Assembly (NCBI RefSeq): GCF_006861655.1
Contig: NZ_SESI01000001.1
Span: 570,328 to 634,327, forward strand
Source: Halonotius roseus
GTDB lineage: Archaea; Halobacteriota; Halobacteria; Halobacteriales; Haloferacaceae
Length of the DNA stretch: 64,000 bases
Direction of reading: 5' to 3'
Shown: positions 9,146-18,073 of the stretch, one piece after another
How the letters are laid out: every line of letters starts with the position of its first letter
Position numbering within the stretch: position 1 is the first letter of the stretch
Program-made: the position numbers and the translations under genes
Notes under the pieces: generated by a model
What the model was told of the DNA's origin: nothing
The model's database searches: none
What the model saw: the letters and a program-made list of their open reading frames with translations, nothing else

Positions 9146-9523
9146 ATGAATCGTCGTCAGTTCGTCGCTGTGGCAGCGACCACGTCGCTGGCCGGGTGTA
9201 TAGGATCATCCGATAGTGAGGAGAGCAGCAGCCTTGCTCTCACCGTCGAAAACGAACGTGCCGATCCGGTGACTGTCACCGTCGTGGTCGGTGATGACGA
9301 GGGAACAACGTACGAGGAGGCGTCAGAGCAGATCGATAGCGGCGTCGCCCGTGCATTCGAGGTTCCTGTTGGCACGGGCGGTCGTCACGAGGTGACTGTC
9401 TCAGGCGAAGACTGGGAGGGGAAACTGGCGTGGAACGCGGATACCTGCGCGCTCTTCGATGGGACGGTCAGGGTCACCGACCAAAGCGTCGAGGTCGCCG
9501 GTGAATGTGTTCAGCAACGGTAG
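9146..9523 (+). CDS. small Tat-type lipoprotein
   Basis: A 125-residue protein. MNRRQFVAVAATTSLAGC has a twin-arginine motif and lipobox with the cysteine at residue 18, followed by a Ser/Glu linker and a small beta-rich domain (LALTVENERADPVTVTVVV). This layout suits an extracellular immunoglobulin-like fold. The upstream in-frame codons are dropped because the Tat signal begins at this ATG. Two later cysteines (DTCALF, GECVQQ) may form a disulfide. Function unknown. Confidence 0.75.
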   Translation: MNRRQFVAVAATTSLAGCIGSSDSEESSSLALTVENERADPVTVTVVVGDDEGTTYEEASEQIDSGVARAFEVPVGTGGRHEVTVSGEDWEGKLAWNADTCALFDGTVRVTDQSVEVAGECVQQR

Positions 9524-9651
9524 CTGTAGCTGCTGTTTGATCGACGTTTCACAGAGTGGCACTCAGACACGGTGTCGAGTAACACCCAGATCTCACCAAC
9601 ACGTTACACATGAGCGATATGTTTAATCCTTCTAACCGGTTATCTGTATCA

Positions 9652-11037
9652 ATGTCAACCAGATCTGCAAATCAAGGGCTCGCTGTCCGAGCCACATTGC
9701 TCGCGGTGATCACGGTTTTTTCCATTATCGCAGTTCCCGTTGCAGGCGCGGCTCCCGCCCATTCGGTACCGGCTGCATCGGCTGATTCGACTACCACCCA
9801 ATCAGCCACTATCGAGACGGCCCAACTTGCCATCGGTAGTGGCGTACCCATGCAGGTTTCGCCCCCAGCGGTTGAGCGCGACGGTGCCGATGCCATCCTC
9901 CAATCCAACGGCCTCTATTGGGCTGGCCAAGAGCTCGCTCTCGCCATCCCTGACTCCGTCAGTGACGTTGATACGATCGAAGTCCGACGGTACAGTAGCG
10001 ACGATGCACGCGCTGGCTCACTGGTCCGCGAAATCGGGGTTGATGATAGCCGATCGCTGGAAATCCCGACATCCGGACTCGACGGTATGTACGTGCTCGT
10101 TCCGGCTGGAGATCGATCACAAGCTTTCAGCGTCGGTTCCGATGGTGTCGCAACCGGTCTTGTTGACCCACGCGATGCGCGCTTCGAAGTTGTAAAGCAA
10201 TCCCTCCGCGTCGAATGGGGGCAAGATCGGATCACCACCGGTGATGATGATGTCAGCCTTGACATACGCTCGAACCGCGCCCGATACAATCTCAAAGTGA
10301 GTGCTGATGGTCTCGACTACGACGACCTTGAGAGCCTCTTCCGATCCGGCGATGCCGAGGATAATCCCGACCCCTACGCTGACCGCCAACCGTTTGCGGT
10401 CGACGGGGTTGTCCATGACGCCTACGCCGACGATGATGAACTTGTGCTCCGGGGGCTCCGCGACGACTCGTTGACCGCCGACTTCACCCAGATTGACGCA
10501 GGGAGCTACACCTTTATTTTTGAGGTGACTGACACCGGCGTTACCTCCGGGGCACCCGTCGGCGACGAGGAGATGAATGAAGACCCACCTGAAGTCGAAC
10601 CTGATCCAGCCTTCTTTAATCTGACCGATCTTGAGCCGGCGTCTGCGACCGTCGCGCCAGGGAACCCTCTCACCGTCTCCGCGACGGTAACGAATATCGG
10701 TGGTACTGCCGCCACCAAGACTGTTGAACTTCGTATCGACGGCGATCCTATCGCCACCGAAGAGGTCTCGCTTGATCCGGACGAACGTAACACGATCTCG
10801 TTTGATATTGAAACACCGGATGAACCCGGTCGCTACATGCATTCAGTCCACACTACTGACACCAGCGTTACCGGTGAACTCACTGTTGAATCCCCCGAAG
10901 CTGAGCCTGATCCTGAACCTGAGCCCGATCCAGAATCTGAGCCCGAAACGAACGATGATACACCTGGCTTCGGTGGTATCGTTGCTCTCGTTGCACTTAT
11001 TTCGGCAGCGTTGCTCATGATTCGCCGCCGTCCCTAA
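9652..11037 (+). CDS. PGF-CTERM anchored surface protein with CARDB-like domain
   Basis: A 461-residue secreted protein. An N-terminal Sec signal peptide (about 1-35) leads to a beta-rich region resembling haloarchaeal S-layer/BGTF modules, including GLYWAGQELALAIP. A CARDB-like domain spans about 320-415 (TVAPGNPLTVSATVTNIGG). A Pro/Glu/Asp linker then precedes PGFGGIVALVALISAALL and terminal RRR, the PGF-CTERM signal cut and lipid-linked by archaeosortase A. The ATG at 9652 is chosen because a TTTAAT box lies about 27 bases upstream; an earlier ATG at 9610 would put the box inside the gene. Codon use is slightly more A+T-rich than in core genes. Confidence 0.85.
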   Translation: MSTRSANQGLAVRATLLAVITVFSIIAVPVAGAAPAHSVPAASADSTTTQSATIETAQLAIGSGVPMQVSPPAVERDGADAILQSNGLYWAGQELALAIPDSVSDVDTIEVRRYSSDDARAGSLVREIGVDDSRSLEIPTSGLDGMYVLVPAGDRSQAFSVGSDGVATGLVDPRDARFEVVKQSLRVEWGQDRITTGDDDVSLDIRSNRARYNLKVSADGLDYDDLESLFRSGDAEDNPDPYADRQPFAVDGVVHDAYADDDELVLRGLRDDSLTADFTQIDAGSYTFIFEVTDTGVTSGAPVGDEEMNEDPPEVEPDPAFFNLTDLEPASATVAPGNPLTVSATVTNIGGTAATKTVELRIDGDPIATEEVSLDPDERNTISFDIETPDEPGRYMHSVHTTDTSVTGELTVESPEAEPDPEPEPDPESEPETNDDTPGFGGIVALVALISAALLMIRRRP

Positions 11038-11230
11038 CACGGACACGTATCAGTTCCACATCTGAGAATGGTGCGCCGACCACCGTTTGATCGCGTGATC
11101 GAAAACAGAACTCTGGCAATCGATACGACCCGCCAAGCCTGACTGCCCCGTTGCTGTATACGCGCTCTCCATCTTGGATGGTACACAGTACGATCACCAA
11201 CTCGGTCAAGGAACTGAATCCGCGAGGTAC
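11038..11230. other. short intergenic stretch between convergent genes
   Basis: No supported gene. A 64-codon minus-strand frame exists at 11015-11209 but overlaps the end of the surface-protein gene and has no family features. Confidence 0.5.
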
Positions 11231-11773
11231 CTACCAGGGCTCGTTTTTCGCGCCGATCAGGTAGGCGATGATGTTGGTACCGACGTGGAGAACCGGTGTG
11301 GCAACGAGCACCACCGCAAGCACGCCGGGTGTAAACGTCGCTTGGGCCCACCCAGGCGCGGCAACAAACGCGAGTGCAAGCGCGCCGACAACGAAATCAA
11401 GCTGATCGAGACCGGGAAACGCCGCCCCGCGGTCGCGGCCGCTCCGGCGTTTGATGAACGAGGCCGCGATATCACCAACCATCGCGCCAGCGGCAAGGCC
11501 GAGGGCCGCCGCAGGTGGAAACGTCGGCAGCGAGAATCCAAGCGCCGTCCCGACCGGTGCGGCAACGACGTTGAGTCCGGCCGCGAGGGCGACGCCGACG
11601 AGCGTGCCAACGGCGGTGCCGCGCCAGGTTTTGCCGTCGCCGAGCAGCCGGCGATCGCCCCACGTTCGGCCGCCGTCGATCGGGCGGCCGCCGCCGGCGA
11701 GGACGGCCGCGTTGTTCGGCACGTAGGCCGGCAGCATCGCCCACAACGCTGTCACGACAAGCCCACCAATCAT
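11231..11773 (-). CDS. carS: CDP-2,3-bis-(O-geranylgeranyl)-sn-glycerol synthase (CDP-archaeol synthase)
   Basis: A 180-residue integral membrane enzyme that activates unsaturated archaeol phosphate with CTP, giving the common precursor of archaeal polar lipids. It has about five hydrophobic helices with the family loops [23 protein letters not shown] and [17 protein letters not shown] between them. The ATG at 11773 begins the conserved first helix; the open frame upstream is not conserved-looking. It is divergent from the DUF502 gene. Its product would feed archaetidylserine synthesis, upstream of Asd (5905-6516). Confidence 0.92.
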   Translation of the reverse strand: MIGGLVVTALWAMLPAYVPNNAAVLAGGGRPIDGGRTWGDRRLLGDGKTWRGTAVGTLVGVALAAGLNVVAAPVGTALGFSLPTFPPAAALGLAAGAMVGDIAASFIKRRSGRDRGAAFPGLDQLDFVVGALALAFVAAPGWAQATFTPGVLAVVLVATPVLHVGTNIIAYLIGAKNEPW

Positions 11774-11866
11774 ATCCGAGGGAGGCGGCGGCGGGCGTAA
11801 AGACGCACTGATTCGGCTGGCAGGGGGATCCACATGACCTAAGCGTCCACACACCAAGTGGGCTGT

Positions 11867-12562
11867 ATGTCCTCCTGGAAGCGCGATATCGCCAGCGGAC
11901 TGGTGGTGCTGTTGCCGCTGGGGATCCTGCTATTCGTCCTCAACTATCTCTACGAGCGGATTATCGCCCTCCCGCTGATCAGCACCCTCGATTTCGTCGG
12001 GCTGGGCGTGCCCGAGAGCCTCATCCCGCTGGCCCGGATCACCGTCGCACTCGTCCTCATTCTGACGCTGATCCTCGCGGTCGGCTACCTGATGCGGACG
12101 ACCGCCGGTCGACTCTTCGAGTCGGCGTTGGATGGCGCGATCAACCGCATGCCGGGGCTCCGGGTCGTCTACAACGCGACAAAGCTCGCCGTCGAAACCG
12201 CGCTGTCGGGCACCGATGATCTCCAGGAGCCGGTGCGACTCGAAACCTGGCCCGGGATCCGGATGACGGCGTTCAAAACCGGGAAAAAGACACAGGACGG
12301 CAAGATTGTGCTCTTTCTGCCGACCGCGCCGAACATCACGACCGGCTTCGTGATGGAAGTCGAGGAGGATCGGGTCGAGGAGACCAACGAAAAGGTTGAG
12401 GAAGCCCTCACGCGGGTGTTGAGCGCGGGGTTTGCCGAATCCGCCCACCAGATCCCGGTCGAAGAGGCCGAAAACCCGGCCCGAAGCGACGGCGACACCA
12501 CCACAACCGTCCGAACCGAGTCCTCGGAGTCGTCGGGTGACGGCACAGCGACCGACAGCTAA
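11867..12562 (+). CDS. DUF502 family membrane protein
   Basis: A 231-residue protein. Two hydrophobic helices (about 10-30 and 60-85) flank an extracytoplasmic loop, followed by the family motif [20 protein letters not shown] and a soluble domain ending in an acidic Ser/Thr-rich tail. DUF502 proteins occur across bacteria, archaea and plants and have been linked to membrane trafficking in plants; the archaeal role is unknown. ATG at 11867 is preferred to a GTG three codons earlier. Confidence 0.85.
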   Translation: MSSWKRDIASGLVVLLPLGILLFVLNYLYERIIALPLISTLDFVGLGVPESLIPLARITVALVLILTLILAVGYLMRTTAGRLFESALDGAINRMPGLRVVYNATKLAVETALSGTDDLQEPVRLETWPGIRMTAFKTGKKTQDGKIVLFLPTAPNITTGFVMEVEEDRVEETNEKVEEALTRVLSAGFAESAHQIPVEEAENPARSDGDTTTTVRTESSESSGDGTATDS

Positions 12563-12572
12563 CGGGGGGTGC

Positions 12573-13022
12573 TTACTCGAACTCAGTCGGTGGCGATGTC
12601 GACGCACGCGCCGAGCGGCGGTGTCGGCGCGCGACGACGAGACCGACGACCGCGGCGGTGAGCACTCCGGCGGGGAGGGCGGCTACGAGGATCGCGGTTG
12701 CGAGGCCAACAGCCTGTGTCATCGCCACGGCCAGCGTCAGTCCGCTGCCGCCGACAAACCCCGTGATGGCGGCCGCCGTGACCGAGAGATTGCGGCGCGT
12801 TCGTTCGCTTACCTGACCGGTGTTTCGTCGCTCCGCCCGGGCGGCGAGCCGAAAGAAGACCAGCGGAACAGCGGCGACACCGGCGACAACACCGGCCGGC
12901 ACGCCGATCATGAGCGATGGCCAGACGTACGCTGTGAGCCCCTCGGTGACGGCGACCGTGACGCCAAGAAAGACGAAAACACCGACAACGACGCTGACGA
13001 GGGATCTTGCGAGTCGATTCAT
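12573..13022 (-). CDS. haloarchaeal membrane protein, four helices
   Basis: A 149-residue protein with two pairs of hydrophobic helices separated by a charged cytoplasmic-looking loop (RLAARAERRNTGQVSERTRR). The C-terminus is short and basic then acidic. No known domain recognised. The start is the ATG at 13022; the longer in-frame extension upstream is a shadow of ilvE on the same strand. The gene ends ten bases from the convergent DUF502 gene. Confidence 0.7.
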   Translation of the reverse strand: MNRLARSLVSVVVGVFVFLGVTVAVTEGLTAYVWPSLMIGVPAGVVAGVAAVPLVFFRLAARAERRNTGQVSERTRRNLSVTAAAITGFVGGSGLTLAVAMTQAVGLATAILVAALPAGVLTAAVVGLVVARRHRRSARASTSPPTEFE

Positions 13023-13099
13023 ACAAACGGGAAACCCGCTGGAAAAATAACGATGGCGGCGCGTGCGACTGTGTCGATCAGTCGTCGTTGTCGACCGGC

Positions 13100-14044
13100 T
13101 CAGAGGTAGGTGAACCAGTCGTCGTGGGCGTCGGTTTTCCGTTCGACGAGATCGAAGAACGCTGACTGGATCTCCTCGGTGACGGGACCGCGGTCGCCGT
13201 TGCCGATCTCGACGTTGTCGACCTTGCGGATCGGGGTAACTTCGGCGGCCGAGCCGGTAAAGAAGAGCTCGTCGGCCGTGTTGAGCTCGCCGCGGCTGAT
13301 CGTCGCCTGATCGTGGACGGTGTAGCCGCGTTCGCGGGCCAGCGTGATCACGGTATCGCGGGTGATCCCATCGAGGATGCTCTGGGAGAGCCCCGGGGTG
13401 TAGATCTCGCCGTCGCGGACGAGAAACAGATTCTCGCCGGGGCCCTCGGCGACCTGGCCCTCCTTGTTGAGGACGATCGCCTCGGCGTAGCCGTTGCGCC
13501 GGGCTTCCTCGCCGGCCAGCAGGCTGTTGACGTAGAGGCCGGTCGTCTTGGCGTTGGTCGGGATCTGACTGGAGGCGTGTTTGCGCCACGACGAAACCAT
13601 GACCTCGATCCCGTGTTCGAGTGCCTCCTCGCCGAGATACGCGCCCCACGGCCAGGTGGCGACGGCGACATCGGTCGGGCAGTCGTCGGGGCTGACCCCG
13701 AGGCTACCGTAGCCGAAGTAGGCGATCGGGCGGATGTACGCGCTGTCGTGATCCTGCCGGCGGAGGAGTTCGAGGGTTGCCTCGGTGAGTTCCTCGCGGC
13801 TGTAGGGGATCTCCAGCTCGTAGGGTTTCCCGGAGGCGAAGAACCGATCAAGGTGTTCCTCCCACCGGAAGATCGCGGTGCCGTTGTCGGTATCGTAGGC
13901 ACGGGCCCCCTCGAAGATCCCCGTCCCGTAGTGGAGGCCGTGGGTGAGGACGTGGATCGTCGCGTCGTCCCAGTCGACGAACTCGCCGTTCTGCCAGATC
14001 GTCTCGATATCGCCCGCCTCGCGCATCTCGTCGAAGGATGCCAT
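13100..14044 (-). CDS. ilvE: branched-chain amino acid aminotransferase
   Basis: A 314-residue fold-type IV PLP enzyme. It starts with the family strand IWQNGEFVDWDDATIHVLTH and contains HYGTGIFEGARAY. The PLP lysine lies in TNAKTTGLYVNS near residue 163. Phosphate-binding residues lie in LDGITRDTVI and ELFFTGSAAEVTPI. It interconverts valine, leucine and isoleucine with their 2-oxo acids. Length matches archaeal and bacterial IlvE. No other branched-chain pathway gene is adjacent. Confidence 0.95.
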   Translation of the reverse strand: MASFDEMREAGDIETIWQNGEFVDWDDATIHVLTHGLHYGTGIFEGARAYDTDNGTAIFRWEEHLDRFFASGKPYELEIPYSREELTEATLELLRRQDHDSAYIRPIAYFGYGSLGVSPDDCPTDVAVATWPWGAYLGEEALEHGIEVMVSSWRKHASSQIPTNAKTTGLYVNSLLAGEEARRNGYAEAIVLNKEGQVAEGPGENLFLVRDGEIYTPGLSQSILDGITRDTVITLARERGYTVHDQATISRGELNTADELFFTGSAAEVTPIRKVDNVEIGNGDRGPVTEEIQSAFFDLVERKTDAHDDWFTYL

Positions 14045-14128
14045 TGCTACCCTGAACCTTCGGCTACCGATTCTTAACAGTTTGCAACCAACGATCGATA
14101 CTGTTCAGAGTGCGATTGGATCGAGAAC

Positions 14129-14403
14129 ACCTCGAAAGCCCCGAGTCGCTCCGGTCGAAGGCCTCGCTGCGCGCCTCGCTCACTGTGTTCGCTACGGTGC
14201 TTGCGTCGGCCGTCTTCCCGGAGCGACTCCCCCCTTTCAGTCCCACCCACGTTGGCAGGCCAAACAGTCGCAGTTGGGTGGGACTGAAAGGGGCCGGCGG
14301 GTCGGCGAACCCGGACGATGCAAGCACCGCAGGAACGAGCGGAGCGAGTGACGAGGAGCGCAGCGAGTCCCGGGAGCCGAGACGCCGGGGGCTTTCAAGA
14401 TGG
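14129..14403. repeat. nested imperfect palindrome (intergenic hairpin element)
   Basis: The 430-bp gap between ilvE and ribB holds a palindromic element of about 275 bp. Its core is a perfect 19-bp inverted repeat, 14231-14249 against 14275-14293, with a 25-base loop. Outside it, the left arm 14160-14206 matches the right arm 14313-14375 imperfectly (blocks such as CGGTGCTTGC and CTCGCTGCGC). The outer ends (GAAAGCCCC at 14134-14142 against its complement near 14388-14396) pair again. It has no coding potential. It may be a dispersed non-autonomous element or a structured transcript. Confidence 0.8.
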
Positions 14404-14481
14404 TTCCAATTTCACCGGCTTATCTAAACACGGCCCAACGATCGAAACAGCTGCTCTCGCCACAGCGCGAGTAGCCAGCGG

Positions 14482-15231
14482 CTACCCCAGTCGCTCCACC
14501 AGCGACGATCCCTCAACGTAGACAAGGTCGTTGCGCGCCGCGTAGGCGGCCGCGTCGGTCGGCGACAGCGCGGCCCCGGTCTCGTCGTCGAGCATCTCAC
14601 AGACGACAACCGCCGGCGGTAGATCAGCTGCCTCGGCGAGGGCGACCCCCAACTCGGTGTGGCCGACCCGCTCGGCCAAGAGATCCGGTGCTGCCCGCAG
14701 CAGGTGGACGTGGCCGGGGCTGCGGAACTCAGTGGCGAAAGTCTCGCCGTCGTAGTCGGCGGTCGCCGCAGCCGCGCCGAGCTCGCTGATCGTTTGCGCC
14801 CGGTCGCGGTCGGTGATCCCCGTCTCGGTCGCCCGGTGGTTGACCGTGATCGAAAACGACGAGCGGTCGTCGTAGCTCAGCTCGTGGTTCTCGGTCGCCG
14901 GATGATTGAGGGCCTCCTGAAGGAAGGGGAGGTCGAACCGCTCGGCGACGCTGTCAGCGAGGGCGACACAGACGAGCCCGCCGGCGTCGTTGCGGAGTCG
15001 TCGCACCGCCGCGGGGTCGACCGCGGTCGCCGGATAGACGATGTCGGTTTCGCCCTCACGGTCAGCGAAATCGTGGATCAACACCGGCTGGCCCGCACGG
15101 AAGGCGTCGATCGCGGCGTCGGCGTCGCCATCGAACTGTGTCGTCTCGGCAACATCGCCGTTCGTCTTGACAGCGTCGGCAGCATCGGCCTGGTGAGTGT
15201 CGCTGTCGGCGTCAGCGGTTGGTGGGCTCAT
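14482..15231 (-). CDS. ribB: 3,4-dihydroxy-2-butanone 4-phosphate synthase
   Basis: A 249-residue enzyme that converts ribulose 5-phosphate to the four-carbon riboflavin precursor. After an acidic N-terminal tail of about 35 residues it shows AIDAFRAGQPVLIHDF, the metal/substrate loop DREGETDIVYPA, then RSSFSITVNHRATETGITDRDRA and FRSPGHVHLLRA. These are all core DHBP-synthase motifs. Its start codon overlaps the stop of rbkR by four bases, so the two form an operon. Confidence 0.95.
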   Translation of the reverse strand: MSPPTADADSDTHQADAADAVKTNGDVAETTQFDGDADAAIDAFRAGQPVLIHDFADREGETDIVYPATAVDPAAVRRLRNDAGGLVCVALADSVAERFDLPFLQEALNHPATENHELSYDDRSSFSITVNHRATETGITDRDRAQTISELGAAAATADYDGETFATEFRSPGHVHLLRAAPDLLAERVGHTELGVALAEAADLPPAVVVCEMLDDETGAALSPTDAAAYAARNDLVYVEGSSLVERLG

Positions 15232-15938
15232 TCGAACTCCGCCTCCGCGACGTGAATGGCCAACATCTCGCCGTCGTCGAGATCGAGCTCGTCTCTGAGC
15301 TTGACCGGGGCGATCAGTTCGAGATTTTCCTCGTCGTGGTGGGTGCGGTCGGGGACGATGATATGGGCGGGCTCGAAGGCGCGGCCGTCGCGTTCGACCG
15401 TCGCCGGATAACAGGTCGCCGCGCCGTAGGTGCGGTCGTCATCCTCCCAGCTATCGATCGGTACCGATGCCTGCCCCGGGAGGTCGGCCCGGGCGTGAAC
15501 ACTGGCGGTATCAAGTTCGATGTTGAGCGTGCCCGGGAAGGGCGTGTAGCCGAGGCGGGACTCGAACTGGCGTTCATACCCTGGCAGCGAGATATAGTGT
15601 TTGCCCTCGCCCATCCCCGTTGTCACCGTGCCGGTGAGCGTCAACTCCGTCGGCGACTCGAACAGTTGGCGGTAGTCGGCGTACTCCGAACGAAGGGCTC
15701 GCTCGCCGTCGTCGGTGATCGAGACAAGCTGGCCGTCGGTGACCCGCTCGCGGTCGAGATAGCCACCGGCCTCAAGTGCCTGCAAACGGCGGGAGGCGGT
15801 CTGTGTCGAGGCATCGAGGCGGTCGCCAAGGCCGCTACAGGAGACTGGCACTGACCCCGTGAGCCCGCCGTCGAGAGCGACATGCTTCAACGCGAGCAGT
15901 TCGTCGTGGGTGAGACCCCCCGCGACCGATTCTGACAT
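15228..15938 (-). CDS. rbkR: RbkR: winged-helix regulator fused to CTP-dependent riboflavin kinase
   Basis: A 236-residue two-domain protein. Residues about 10-95 form a winged helix (ASTQTASRRLQALEAGGYLDRE). Residues about 100-236 form the archaeal CTP-dependent riboflavin kinase (GMGEGKHYISLPGYERQF, YTPFPGTLNIEL, IAPVKLRDELDLDDGE). Proteins of this plan (RbkR) both make FMN and regulate riboflavin genes in archaea. The ATG at 15938 is chosen since the upstream extension is not part of either domain. It overlaps ribB by four bases, so autoregulation of the rbkR-ribB operon from the 200-bp gap before argS is likely but not shown here. Confidence 0.93.
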   Translation of the reverse strand: MSESVAGGLTHDELLALKHVALDGGLTGSVPVSCSGLGDRLDASTQTASRRLQALEAGGYLDRERVTDGQLVSITDDGERALRSEYADYRQLFESPTELTLTGTVTTGMGEGKHYISLPGYERQFESRLGYTPFPGTLNIELDTASVHARADLPGQASVPIDSWEDDDRTYGAATCYPATVERDGRAFEPAHIIVPDRTHHDEENLELIAPVKLRDELDLDDGEMLAIHVAEAEFE

Positions 15939-16138
15939 AGATTGAGAAAGGTGATCGAGTGGGATAAGAATATCGTATATGGAACGCATCTCAAAACCGT
16001 TATAGACTCGCCGTCGAAGAGAGATTGCCAGTCGAAGTCGCCGTCGCTGTCTTGCTGTAGACGGCCCGCGTTGAAGACCCCTCGGATCGTGGCTGTCGGT
16101 TCGGAAGGCCCTTTAGCACCGACCGGAAACCCGACGGC
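15939..16138. promoter_or_regulatory. divergent promoter region between rbkR and argS
   Basis: About 200 bases separate two divergent starts. On the minus strand an A+T-rich stretch near 15962-15980 could serve as the rbkR promoter. On the plus strand CCCTTTAGCAC lies about 28 bases before the argS ATG. An RbkR operator would be expected here but I cannot identify one with confidence. Confidence 0.4.
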
Positions 16139-17896
16139 ATGTTCAGAGCCTTTCGCGCGGAGGTCGCCGACGCCCTGACGGCGGGCCTGGAGTCACTTGA
16201 GTTGCCGACCGGCGACCTCGGGGTCGAGGAACCACCCGAAGATCTTGACGCGACGCTGGCCTCAAGTGTCGCCTTCCGGCTGGCCGGCGAGCTGGAGACC
16301 GCGCCACCACAGGCCGCCGCCGAACTGGCCGCCGCGATCGAGCCGGCCGACTACGAGTACATCGGTGCGGTGACGACGAAAGGGCCGTATATCAACTTTC
16401 AGACGACCGACCGATACCGACAGGAGACGGTCGAAGCCGCCCACGCCGCCGACTACGGCCGGCTGGACGACCGCGAGGAGTCGGTCGTCGTCGAGCACAC
16501 GAGCGCGAACCCGACCGGCCCGGTACACGTCGGTCGCGCCCGGAACCCGATCCTCGGCGACGCCGTCGCCAACACCCTCGATATGGCCGGCTACGACGTG
16601 GAACGCCACTACTACGTCAACGACGCCGGCCGCCAGATGGCCGTCTTCACCTGGGCCTACGAGAAGTTCGACGAAAGCGACCTCGACAGCGAGCCCGCCC
16701 GCGATCGCGCCGAGTATGATCTGGTGCGCTACTACCGCAAAGGAAACTCGTTCCTGGAAGACGCCGACGACGACGCCGTCGACGACGCCGAGGATGAGAT
16801 CGCCACGATCATGCAGGGACTGGAAGCCGGCGACGAAGACACCTACGACCGGGTCGGCGAGGTCGTCGACACCGTGCTGGGCGGGATGAAGGGCTGTCTC
16901 GCCCGCCTGCCCGCCGAGTTCGATGAGTTCGTCAAGGAAACACGGTTCATGCGGGATGGCTCGACCGACGATGTCGCCGCCCGGCTCAAAGACAGCGAGT
17001 ACGCCGTCTACGACGAGGAGGCCTGGCAGCTCGAATTGGACGCGTTTGACATCGACAAAAACCTCGTCTTCCTGCGTTCCGACGAAACGAGCCTCTATAC
17101 GACCCGTGACCTTGCTCACCACGAGTGGAAGTTCGACAACTTCGACCGCGCGGTGACCGTTCTCGGTGAGGATCACAAACTCCAGGCCCGCCAACTGCAG
17201 GCGACCCTCGAGATCCTCGGCAACGATCCCGACCGGCTTGACGACGTGATCTACTCGTACGTTAATCTCCCGGAGGGGAAGATGAGCACCCGCCGGGGAA
17301 CCGGCGTCATGCTCGATGATCTGTTGGACGAGGCGATCGACCGCGCCCGCGAGGAGGTCGAGGATCGCCTTGACGACCGCATCCGCGACGACGAACTCGA
17401 CGAGGAGGATATCGAGCGCATCGCCCACCAGGTCGGGATCGGTGCGGTGCGCTACGATATCGTCTCGAAACAACCAACGAAAGGAATCACGTTCAAATGG
17501 GAGGAGGCACTCGATTTCGAGGCCCAATCAGCTCCCTACGTCCAGTACGTCCACGCCCGCTGTTGTGGGATTCTTGCGGAGGCCGAGGGCGAGCCAACCA
17601 TCGACGACGTCGACATCGAAGCACTGTCGACACCGGAAGAAGCCGCGCTGATCGACGCCATCGCCCGATTCCCGGCGGTTATCGAGGACGCCGCCGACGA
17701 GCTCACCCCACACCGCGTGGCGACCTACACCCGCGAGATCGCCGACGCGTTCAACGCCTTCTATCGGTCGTGTCCGGTGCTGTCGGCCGACACAGAAGCG
17801 ACCCGCCGCTCGCGGCTCGCGCTCGTCGCCGCCGCAAAACACACCGTCGCCAACGCCCTGACCGTCCTCGGCGTCGAAGCCCCCGACTCGATGTAG
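16139..17896 (+). CDS. argS: arginyl-tRNA synthetase
   Basis: A 585-residue class I synthetase. The N-terminal additional domain (1-110) recognises the tRNA D-loop. The HIGH-type signature is HVGR at residues 130-133 within [21 protein letters not shown]'s conserved context, and the second signature reads GKMSTRRG near residue 383. The DALR anticodon-binding domain covers the last 130 residues ([12 protein letters not shown] onward). A tRNA-Arg gene lies 2.2 kb downstream on the other strand. Confidence 0.97.
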   Translation: MFRAFRAEVADALTAGLESLELPTGDLGVEEPPEDLDATLASSVAFRLAGELETAPPQAAAELAAAIEPADYEYIGAVTTKGPYINFQTTDRYRQETVEAAHAADYGRLDDREESVVVEHTSANPTGPVHVGRARNPILGDAVANTLDMAGYDVERHYYVNDAGRQMAVFTWAYEKFDESDLDSEPARDRAEYDLVRYYRKGNSFLEDADDDAVDDAEDEIATIMQGLEAGDEDTYDRVGEVVDTVLGGMKGCLARLPAEFDEFVKETRFMRDGSTDDVAARLKDSEYAVYDEEAWQLELDAFDIDKNLVFLRSDETSLYTTRDLAHHEWKFDNFDRAVTVLGEDHKLQARQLQATLEILGNDPDRLDDVIYSYVNLPEGKMSTRRGTGVMLDDLLDEAIDRAREEVEDRLDDRIRDDELDEEDIERIAHQVGIGAVRYDIVSKQPTKGITFKWEEALDFEAQSAPYVQYVHARCCGILAEAEGEPTIDDVDIEALSTPEEAALIDAIARFPAVIEDAADELTPHRVATYTREIADAFNAFYRSCPVLSADTEATRRSRLALVAAAKHTVANALTVLGVEAPDSM

Positions 17897-18034
17897 CTAC
17901 GCGATCGGCGGTACCAGCAGGATGCTCCCGCCGACAAAGTAGACCGAGCCGATCGCCGCACCGAGCGAGATCAGGATGAAAAGCACGATCCACCAGAACG
18001 GAACACTGCCGTCACTGCCGTCAACATCAGCCAT
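17897..18034 (-). CDS. 45-residue single-helix membrane protein
   Basis: This short frame begins with ATG at 18034 and ends with TAG directly abutting the argS stop. The product starts MADVDGSDGSVPFWW, then has two hydrophobic stretches (IVLFILISLGAAIGSVYF and the weaker GGSILLVPPIA). The acidic N-terminus and codon use fit a haloarchaeal gene. It lies upstream-oriented between argS and minD on the minus strand, so it could be read through from minD. Function unknown. Confidence 0.65.
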   Translation of the reverse strand: MADVDGSDGSVPFWWIVLFILISLGAAIGSVYFVGGSILLVPPIA

Positions 18035-18073
18035 ACACCGGCTTCCCCACGCCGTGAGTAAGAACGTATCGCT

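Noticed and set aside
11015..11209. 64-codon minus-strand frame after the surface-protein gene
   Set aside because: Overlaps the end of a well-supported gene and has no recognisable features.
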